This document shows positions 56,836-64,000 of a DNA stretch of 64,000 nucleotides, one piece after another. Made by a program: the position numbers and the translations under genes. Positions within the stretch are counted from its first letter, which is position 1. Every line of letters starts with the position of its first letter. The notes below the pieces were generated by a model that saw only the letters and a list, made by a program, of their open reading frames with translations, was not told the origin of the DNA and ran no database searches. This DNA is from Doryteuthis pealeii (Eukaryota; Mollusca; Cephalopoda; Myopsida; Loliginidae): assembly GCA_023376005.1 (NCBI GenBank), contig CM042157.1:55757287-55821286 (forward strand), given 5' to 3'.

Positions 56836-57117
56836 GCAAAGGTGCGTAGTGTAGTGGTTAGAGTCATAGCAAATGGACTCATCTGAGTTCAAATCCTGGA
56901 CAAAGCTCTTTACATTTCACGTAGCACTAATAACCTTGGAAAAGGTATGCATCCAACTACTCTCCCTCTAGCTATGTGTAAGTAGTATACTGGGCTCTTT
57001 AACCTTGTCTAAGTAACCAGTCTAAGAGAAGGAAAACTCTTAATTCAAACATGTTAAATTCCACTTAAGAAATTGATCTTGTGTCGCATCCTGCTCATGT
57101 GGAGGGGTTGGTAAAAT
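56836..57117 (+). mobile_element. A-family SINE, best-preserved copy
   Basis: Head AAAGGTGCGTAGTGTAGTGG with an A-box-like 'tagtggttagagtcatag', B-box 'gagttcaaatcctgg', body 'gcactaataaccttgg', 'ggtatgcatccaactactct', 'agctatgtgtaagtag', 'ggctctttaacc', tail 'cttgtgtcgcatcctgctca', 'gaggggttggtaaaa', followed by (TA)n. I used it as the model for A. Confidence 0.9.
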
Positions 57118-57287
57118 ATATATATATATATGCAATCATTTGACCTGGTCTTGGTTTGGTTATCACATAGGTGAGAAACTGACAGTGCTGTCGACTCCTA
57201 ATTTAAATATATATGCTCTCTCAGCAATGTTGAGCACTATTTATTTATAAATATAGCAAACGACATTATTGATATTAATACATACAC

Positions 57288-57329
<42 letters not shown>
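57118..57329. repeat. (TA)n, N-family remnant and (GT)n(TA)n
   Basis: A short TA tract at 57118-57131, then 'cacataggtgagaaactgac' shared with the N hairpin, then (GT)n(TA)n at 57290-57329. Confidence 0.7.
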
Positions 57330-57331
<2 letters not shown>

Positions 57332-57337
57332 CCTTAC

Positions 57338-57397
57338 CTGAAGGATCTTCAGGATAATTCTGCCAGCTGTCAGAATTATCATGAAGATCCTTCTCAG
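57338..57397. repeat. Small hairpin with about 25-bp arms
   Basis: 'ctgaaggatcttcaggataa' at the left is mirrored by 'ttatcatgaagatccttctc' at the right; loop about 8 bases. Confidence 0.85.
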
Positions 57398-57730
57398 TGA
57401 AACCTGTGTAGTTAACTTTTGTTGAATGATTTGGTTCCCTAAACCAGCTCTACAAGTACGTATTAAGCACTTTCCAATATTTGCTATCTTGGCTCTTTTG
57501 GTTTTTTCAACTCCCAAAATTGTGATTCATTCATTTTTTCCTTTGTTTGTTTGTTTTTTCCATTGCATTGTTCCCTCGAAACTTTTAAATCCTAGATATA
57601 TGAATTCTCAAATCTCAAATCCTCTCCACTTTGTATATTAACTCTTTACTGAATTTGTATTTGAAATAGTTTTTTTTTTTTCAGCCTTCATATAAGTTTG
57701 AAATTGTATTGACATCAGAAATTTTAAGAT
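57398..57730. other. Unannotated stretch
   Basis: Opposing frames at 57275-57517 (-) and 57426-57641 (+) overlap; neither has a motif. Confidence 0.4.
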
Positions 57731-57787
57731 AAAATAAAATTTCTGTGATACTTGATATCAAATCAAGTATCACAGGAATTTTATTTT
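57731..57787. repeat. Small near-perfect hairpin, 26-bp arms
   Basis: 57731-57756 and 57762-57787 are inverted with one mismatch and a 5-nt loop (ATACTTGAT on the left, ATCAAGTAT on the right). Confidence 0.92.
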
Positions 57788-57910
57788 ATTTTGTGTCATA
57801 CACCTAACAACATTTTCAGAAATGAATCCATAAATATTATTCCTAGTATTGAGGATAATCTTTTCAGTGATATGAGGCTAGATGTACTTTATTTTAATTG
57901 TCACAATGTA

Positions 57911-58178
57911 AGTAAAAAGTAAAGTCAGCAGAGTGGCCTATTGTCAGTATCAGCTGAACAGTGATGGAGTCTATCCCCTTTTTGCTAGTGCTAGACCACG
58001 GAGGTTGTTTTTGTTGTGGTGGAGTGCCACACCTATGCTCAGCTCCCAGATGCTTTACTGCACAGATCAGATTACCTAAGCTATGCGATTCATATGCTAA
58101 CTTGGTGAGGACTGATATCAGACCTGAAACTTTCAATTCTTAGGCAGATGCTTTACTGACTGAGCTAAACAAGCCCCT
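57911..58178 (-). mobile_element. G-family SINE, full length
   Basis: In + orientation from the tail 'aaaaagtaaagtcagca' through 'agtctatcccctttttgc', 'ctagtgctagaccacgg', 'gtggagtgccacacctatg', 'ctttactgcacagatc', to the B-box complement 'gatatcagacctgaaac' and the A-box complement 'gctttactgactgagctaa'. Slightly longer than other copies because of small insertions. Confidence 0.88.
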
Positions 58179-58892
58179 ATGTAATTAAAAAAAAATGCCT
58201 ACATAATTCAAAAGAGATTATGAAAAAAAACGATCGTTTTCAATAAATCATTTTTTCAGAAAAATAATTAAATTATAGCATAAAAGATTTTGGCAGAAAA
58301 AATTTTTTTTTTAAATCAACCAAAAAAGTTGGTTTGACCTCTGTGTCAGAAAATACTTCTTGTTGGCTGTGTCTGTTACTTGACTGGCAAAATGACTGTT
58401 AAAACTATAAATGTAGCTCATATTTCATCAAAGCCAGCATTCCCAAAACCAGAAGGAAATCAATAATGGCCGTAAATACAAATTGTAGTGACTGACAACT
58501 GAATAGGATGACCGATTTTGTACAGCAATTTTGATTATTGCTTTCAAAGGATTTTCTTCTTAATAATGATGATGATGCAAACAGCTTAAGAGTTTTATTA
58601 ATGGAAGCCATGGATTTGTTTTAGTTACATAAGTTTTGTAAAGAAGTGAATATCCATTGTGAAAATAAAAAAAATGTTATGTTAATAAATTCAATTGAAT
58701 ATAAATTATGGTTGAAGGCATTTTTTTGTGTATGTGTCTGATGATGGTTGTTGATTGTTTTAAAATTTGATATTGTCACCCTTATGTCTCATATTACAAA
58801 CAATTTTTTCTCTTCAAAATAGTCTGTTTTCAATTGTAAGAATGACTATTAAAAACAAGTACATTTTTAAAAAAAGAAACAAAAATCCAATT
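58179..58892. other. AT-rich unannotated stretch
   Basis: A 68-codon minus frame at 58405-58611 has mixed composition but no identifiable domain. Confidence 0.4.
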
Positions 58893-59135
58893 GTGGGGTG
58901 AGTCCTTGTGGCATAGTGGATAATGTATTGGACTGTGATATCATAGTAAGGAAGTTCAAACTCCAGTTGTGCTATTATGTACACTTTTGGACTAATACTC
59001 TTGGGAAAGGTATGAACCCTCTCATCTCCCCTGCTATGGGTTAAATACTACTACTACTAGTTCTTCTAAATGGATGGCTTTGGCAGTAAATAACCTATAA
59101 AGGTTAATATACAATTAAATAAAGAAACCAAACTA
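58893..59135 (+). mobile_element. B-family SINE, full length
   Basis: 'gtccttgtggcatagtggat' (A-box), 'aagttcaaactccag' (B-box), 'ctaatactcttgggaaaggt', 'tatgaaccctctcatctcc', 'ctatgggttaaata', 'ggctttggcagtaaataacc', 'aggttaatatacaattaaat'. Confidence 0.88.
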
Positions 59136-59263
59136 AGAATGCAATAATTTTAATCCTTTTATTTGGATTTTATTATCAATTTAAATCAACATGAAATTGT
59201 CTATTTTTAAAACTTGACATTTGTACTATTTTTTAAGCAATAACTTATGATAATTTTCAAACA

Positions 59264-59490
59264 GATCTATTTGATCTATAGATGGGATCCTAACAGGTAC
59301 TACCACTCTGAGTCAGAGTGGACCTGGAAGTAATGGCAATGAAGGGGTACTCCACACTCCTCAGATCTCCAGAACTAGACCCTCATCATCAGATGAAGTT
59401 TAGTGTCATAGCCAGGCCACCCCTTGATGGGGGGCTCTTACCCCTCTGCAGGATGTACAATCAGCATATTCTAAGCTCTGCTAACTGGGC
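59264..59490 (-). mobile_element. C-family element, 5' half
   Basis: In + orientation: 'cagatctatttgatctatag', 'gatcctaacaggtactacc', 'actctgagtcagagtggacc', 'taatggcaatgaaggggtac', 'gaagtttagtgtcata', 'gccaggccacccc', 'cttacccctctgcagg'. Little diverged; array and tail are absent. Confidence 0.85.
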
Positions 59491-59961
59491 AGTGAAGTTG
59501 AAAAGGTAGACTATTTAAGTCTACCTATTTACACAATCTTTATTCTGTGCATCATTTTTAAGCATCTGGATTTGTCATTCTTAGTGAGAATCGTGCTGGT
59601 GAGTAGGAGTTTTGATTGTCATAAAGAAATGGATTTTTCATAAAATAAAAGATTGCCTTTTTTTTTTTTTTTTTTGTCAAAGTCAAGAAATAATAGAAAG
59701 CTGCTCCAATTTTGTAAAAAAGATTTGTTCTAATTATTAATTTCCGTTTCCATTATTGTGTTATTTCATTATGCAAGCATGAGTAGGTATCCTGAAGCTC
59801 CAATTATCTACTATAAACAATCTATTATGAAATAACACAATAACTAAAATGTAAATTGATAATTTAAATGAATTTAAAAGAATACATGATTGTAATAATT
59901 GAATAACCTACATTAAAAAATGAACATAACATTACCTATTTATTTTATTTTCATATGCTTG
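59491..59961. other. AT-rich stretch with a hairpin
   Basis: A T-run at 59660-59677. At 59753-59771 and 59825-59843 lies an inverted repeat of about 18-19 bases ('ttattgtgttatttcat'), spacing about 53, which may be a small MITE. Confidence 0.6.
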
Positions 59962-60118
59962 ATGGTTGTTTTGTTTTATGGTGTAGCAACCCTTTTGGGA
60001 CATTTAATGTCCATTGCTTACAGTACCTGTTACTTAAGTGGTCACCCAATTAAGTATTGAATAGGCTCATCACTACTTAACTTTGGTCTAGTGGAAACTT
60101 TTGTTTTCAGCTGTAAGC
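59962..60118 (-). mobile_element. 5S rRNA-derived SINE, copy 2
   Basis: On the minus strand: GCTTACAG at the start, a deleted and diverged middle, 'gaccaaagttaagtagtga' (box A region), 'caatacttaattgggtgacc' (box C region), 'acttaagtaacaggtactgt', 'aagcaatgg', then the tail 'accataaaacaaaacaacc'. The body between the 5S part and the tail is shortened relative to copy 1. Confidence 0.8.
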
Positions 60119-60927
60119 TCATTAAATATAACTGCTGAAAATTACTGTAAATCTGTATATTTATCTTATTATTTTATTGAAGACAGTTTATATACCTACA
60201 TTATTATTCCACAAAGCTTTACTTAGATGTTACATCAAGATTTGTCAAGAGTTTTACAAGCATTATCATTCAGCAATGATTTGATCTTGAGAAGTAGTTT
60301 TTTAACCCAACCCCCACCCCATGAATTCAACAAAACTCAGAAAAAATGAAACTTAATACAATTTTTGCTTTATTATGAAGAGGAATTTTTTTTTTAAATC
60401 ACGTGTAAAAATCATTTGTTTTAAAATGGGTGAATTTTATAAATTAAAATCTGTACCAGTCAAAATGGCACATTTTTGCTGTTTTTTTTTCTCTCTTGAA
60501 GATGTGCCCTTTTTAATGTGATTTATTTCATTGTTATAATTAAGAAGTTCATTAAAAAATTTGCATGTAAGTTTAGGCTCTATTGTTAAGGGAAAAAAAG
60601 TAACAATTTACAATTTTAGTTTTTTTTTATAAAAGTTTAAAGAAAGGGAAGGTAGTGTCGTACAGAAATTTGTCCATATCAATGAAATGTCATCTGGTGT
60701 AGAAACCCACCAAGTTGGGGTGGGAGGGAAAAATCTCCATGTAAATTCAGTGTTTAGTGATAATAGAGATATTCTTATTATATTTTATAGATGAAAAATG
60801 CAGATTATATGAAGAAATTTTTGTAAAATCTTTGGAAATCAATACAAATGGTTCATCTGTTTTTGAGGCTTTGATATTATGGTTTGATGAAAAATAAACA
60901 TTTTTTGAAAATTTTTATCCTGTACAG
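60119..60927. other. AT-rich unannotated stretch
   Basis: Nothing recognisable. Confidence 0.5.
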
Positions 60928-61422
60928 CTGGTGGAGGCATGATTAGTATTACAGTTATTGCCAAAAGAAATGGAATCAGTGACCAGAGTTCAAATCCTGC
61001 ATGAGGTTGTTTGTGTTTAAGTCCACACTAATGTCCTTGTGGCAGGTATGAATCCATCTGTTCTCCTCCAGCTATGGGTAATTGGTAAGGGGCAGGTTGA
61101 GTTCTTTAGCCTTGGTTTGGCAATCAGTCTAGAAAAAGGAAAACTGAATTCAAACCAGCTGTCATTATCGTCCTCAGGTTATGCTGGCAGCACGGATATC
61201 CATGACTCTCTCTCTCCAACCATCCTTATCACTCACCCCTGGGAAGTCCTCTGTGCAGTATCCAGATCAATGTAGGTTTTTCTTGGCCCACACTGGTGTG
61301 TCCATATGTAAGCATTCACAGGAGAACATCACTTATGAGTTCATACTTGCTTCTCCAGTTACTCTGCTTAAAAGAATTGATCTCATGTCACATCCTGCCT
61401 GTGGCAAAGGGGTTGGATGCAT
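60928..61422 (+). mobile_element. A-family SINE carrying the J module
   Basis: The A head with 'ggaggcatgattagtattac', 'gagttcaaatcctgcatgagg', body 'gtatgaatccatctgttctcc', 'ccagctatgggtaattgg', 'gaattcaaaccagctgt', then the J module (61165-61370), then the A tail 'attgatctcatgtcacatcc', 'gcaaaggggttgg'. The insertion nearly doubles the element. Open frames across it are by-products. Confidence 0.8.
61165..61370 (+). repeat. J module inside A
   Basis: 'caggttatgctggcagcacg', 'ccatgactctctctctcc', 'ccctgggaagtcctctg', 'cagtatccagatcaatgtagg', 'gtgtgtccatatgtaagc', 'catcacttatgagtt', 'cttgcttctccag'. Same module as 6285-6495. Confidence 0.75.
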
Positions 61423-62450
61423 ACAGCTGGTGGGACTCTATCCCTGCTGAGGAAAACATGAGGGATTTATTACCCAATTAAAAATATGTATATTTGATTT
61501 TTATAATTCATTGTGTACAGCCTTTAGTTGCCAAAACATTAGTCGAGTTCTTTATGTATTATTGGCAATCGTTATTAAAAGCAGTTAATGAAATTAAATC
61601 TTCCAGCAGATAATGATCAACATTTATCAGAAGTTCTGCAATGATAATGAAGACTTATTTTAATAATTTGACTTATTTTTCACATGGAAGTTTAATGACT
61701 TTTGAAAGGAAACTGCTTAGATACAATAGTTAATTTCTGGTGAAGGGGAGGTAGATTTAGTAGAGGAAATATCATGTCTACTTTATGAGCTTTTTTTTGA
61801 AAAGATCAACAAAGTTTCACTTTAGCTTCAAGGCAAATTATGAACATTGCTAGACAGTAAACATGTTATGAAAGCTTTTACTGAAAAAAAAAAAGACATT
61901 TTTCAGACCAAAAGCACTTTAACAAAATGCCCGAGTTAACAGAAATAATTTGGTACCCCTCAGATTAGGCTCTTAAAAATTACATAAAATATTTATTGTC
62001 ATTGAAAGAAGAACTGGCTATGTGATTTTCAGATTTTTCTTTTGAAGTCAAGTCATGGATTTTGAATCCATTTGGCTGTGATATAAAATTTGTCAGTGAA
62101 AATATTCATGAGAAACTTATTGTACTAAAATGCAGTAACAAATGCAAATACAGATTTGAAAGAGCTGGAATAACTCAACTAAACAGTTCTATCTATATGT
62201 GATCTAAAATGGATAGAGTACTGTTGTGCTTTCAAAATTATTTGATTGAATGTAGCTCAAGGGTCACATTGAATAAACAAAAGTAAAATGTCATTTTAAT
62301 CTGATCAAGATTTTCTTTGGTAAAAGTGGGTAATTGCTTTAAATAAAGAGAAAAATGTTGAGAAACTTTTGTGGTGCCTCATTTTCTAAAAAAACAGGTA
62401 TTACTGTTTTAAAACAAACATAAACTAATAACAAAGAAAAATACCAGCTG

Positions 62451-62453
<3 letters not shown>
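61423..62453. other. AT-rich unannotated stretch
   Basis: Nothing recognisable. Confidence 0.5.

Positions 62454-62502
<49 letters not shown>
62454..62502. repeat. (TA)n microsatellite
   Basis: A TA tract just upstream of the second L repeat. Confidence 0.98.
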
Positions 62503-62506
<4 letters not shown>

Positions 62507-62514
62507 TGTTATCT

Positions 62515-62850
62515 GTCTGTAATAGGATTCAACCAAAACTGAGAATTCAAATGTACATAAAGATTTTGCATTTATACTTATGAATGTTAGTGTATATGCA
62601 TATTTTTACATATATGGAGTATATTATAAATGAATATATGAAAAATCTTATTTTATCAGAAATAAATTTATTTTGGCTATCTTTATCTCTTCAAGTCTTA
62701 TTTCATAAAATAAAATAGTTGAGAAGAGAAAATCCTATTTAAATAGACCTAATATGTAATTCTTGTCTATTATGAAATCAGAATTGAAGAGGTGAAGGTA
62801 GCCAAAATAAATTTATTTTTGATAAATTAAGGTTTTCATATATATAGTTG
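62515..62850 (+). repeat. L-family repeat, copy 2, with inverted arms
   Basis: Matches 21143-21325 over its first ~170 bp. The end of this match (62637-62695, 'aaataaatttattttggcta') is repeated in inverted orientation at 62785-62840, so this copy folds into a hairpin with about a 90-bp loop. Confidence 0.75.
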
Positions 62851-62878
62851 GATCTGTGCCTGTGCTATCCTAAATTTT

Positions 62879-62926
<48 letters not shown>

Positions 62927-63095
62927 GCATATATATAAATCTGAGGAAATCATTTCAATTTGATTGAAACCATGGTAGACCCTTTATTTTCCCTCTAATA
63001 ATAATATTAGTAGTATTATTATTGCTCTATATTCTTAATATATTGAGCACTTTTGGATTATTTACTGATGCCACTGTGTTGGAAAAGTTAAAGCA

Positions 63096-63131
<36 letters not shown>

Positions 63132-63734
63132 ACTCTTACAGAGTTAAATATGAACACATCCAGCCATCTTTAAAAGTTTAAATCTTTCAGACCATGTCTT
63201 GTTTGTTCATTGTTTTGTTTTTTTATTAAAAGCACCTTCATCTCGACTATTTTCCTGCAAACACAACTTTCCAATTAGGATCAAATTGAAGAAGTTTTCA
63301 GTGAGTTCTTTGAATAAAGAATTCTTTAGGAAGGGAATTAAGTATTTTCTGCAAAAATTGAATGCCTATAAATTGAAATGGAATTAAAATAGAAAATTAA
63401 AATAGTTTATTGAAGATATTGAAAAGGATAGTGAAAGTAGAACTATCAATATAATTTTTCTACTATATCAATGACTATATGATCATAATTTTCCAGAAAT
63501 CACTTATATATATATATATTCTATTGCCAAAATGATATCAATGTTAGCAGATTCTGATTTTATGCCAGTGTAGATTTAGGTTCTGGTGACTTAGTGAATA
63601 TGTTAAATAGGTTGAGGAATGTATTCTTTTTTGCATTACAACAAAAGTAAGAGAAAACTGGTGAGTTAAACAAAAGAGATGTTGAATTATGAAAAAAATG
63701 TAAAAGGAAGGGAAAGAAGAAAGATTTTATTTTG
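62851..63734. other. Microsatellite-rich unannotated stretch
   Basis: (TA)n at 62888-62920, 63100-63128 and 63506-63519. A 62-codon + frame at 63199 has no motif. Confidence 0.5.
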
Positions 63735-63833
63735 ATTTGGTTTCTTTGTTTAATGGCATATCAACCTTTGTGGGTTATTCAAAGCCATCTTTGTAGAAGA
63801 ATAGTAGTGGTACTATTCAACCCATAGCTGGTG
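63735..63833 (-). mobile_element. B-family SINE, 3' half
   Basis: In + orientation: 'ttggtttctttgtttaatgg', 'catatcaacctttgtgggtt', 'ccatctttgtagaag', 'aatagtagtggtactattca', 'acccatagctgg'. The head is missing. Confidence 0.75.
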
Positions 63834-64000
63834 ATTTTATTTTTTATTGCATATATAATTTAGCAAAATTTGATTGTATGTATTTATTGCATAATTTCAT
63901 TGTTTTTCTCAATTCAATTTTGTATAAAGGTCAATGTAGTAAAATGTTGTTTTGGTTCATAACTTCTGTAATAAGTAACGATTTAGATATGTTTGTCATA

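Noticed and set aside
1..64000. CRISPR arrays, operons, bacterial promoters and prophage
   Set aside because: No regularly spaced direct repeats with unique spacers and no dense gene arrangement; the content is that of an animal genome.
1..64000. LTR retrotransposon or endogenous virus
   Set aside because: No paired long direct repeats, primer-binding sites or reverse transcriptase, protease or integrase motifs were recognised.

Overview
This window is AT-rich animal (metazoan) nuclear DNA with no intact protein-coding gene that I can recognise. It is packed with short transposons in various states of decay: tRNA-derived and 5S rRNA-derived SINEs, small inverted-repeat elements (MITE-like), relics of mariner, Tc1 and hAT transposases, and many (TA)n, (GT)n and (TC)n microsatellites. 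No operons, bacterial promoters, CRISPR arrays, tRNA or rRNA genes of normal form were seen. The taxon cannot be fixed from the sequence. The repeat style fits a large invertebrate genome such as a mollusc or chelicerate, but this is a low-confidence inference. Most of the window is probably intergenic or intronic.

Repeat families were found by comparing the window with itself; the letters are mine. A: tRNA-headed SINE of about 280 bp, the commonest. B: tRNA-headed SINE of about 230 bp sharing a central body with A. C: SINE-like element ending in (AATC)n, with a variable internal tandem array. F: element of about 250 bp with a B-box-like motif. G: tRNA-headed SINE of about 250 bp ending in (TTTAC)n. 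H: tRNA-headed SINE of about 155 bp sharing its 3' tail with A. 5S: two SINEs headed by a 5S rRNA pseudogene. E, J, L, M and N: other repeats with at least two copies here.

Layout. 0-16 kb: F, A, C, G, H, E and B copies, a nested mariner-type MITE at 8.2 kb, a B insertion into E with target-site duplication at 9.8 kb, and a 5S SINE at 14.4 kb. 16-27 kb: a hAT relic (17.8 kb), a G copy beside a 513-bp inverted-repeat element (20.2-21.0 kb), a hAT-like TIR element (22.5-23.1 kb), a Tc1-type relic (24.6-25.3 kb) and an F copy ending in a perfect 56-bp hairpin (26.6 kb). 27-40 kb: minisatellites, C and A copies, the M hairpin (32.0 kb), three tandem H fragments (32.6-33.0 kb), a hAT dimerisation-domain relic (34.7 kb), two TA-flanked MITEs (35.3-36.1 kb) and a mariner relic (38.4-39.1 kb). 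40-52 kb: two TTAA-flanked MITEs, a palindromic F pair, a G copy, an internally deleted mariner inside a (TA)n tract (48.1-49.0 kb) and a long C copy with an expanded internal array (50.7-51.5 kb). 52-64 kb: a possible LINE ORF1 fragment (53.2 kb), a second deleted mariner (55.8 kb), A, G, B and C copies, the second 5S SINE (60.0 kb) and an A copy carrying the J module (61 kb).

The strongest biological story is modular exchange among SINEs. Different heads (several tRNA-like, one 5S rRNA) are joined to shared bodies and to two recurrent 3' tails, as expected if two LINE machineries mobilise the set. All transposase relics carry disabling lesions, so no autonomous element is visible in the window.
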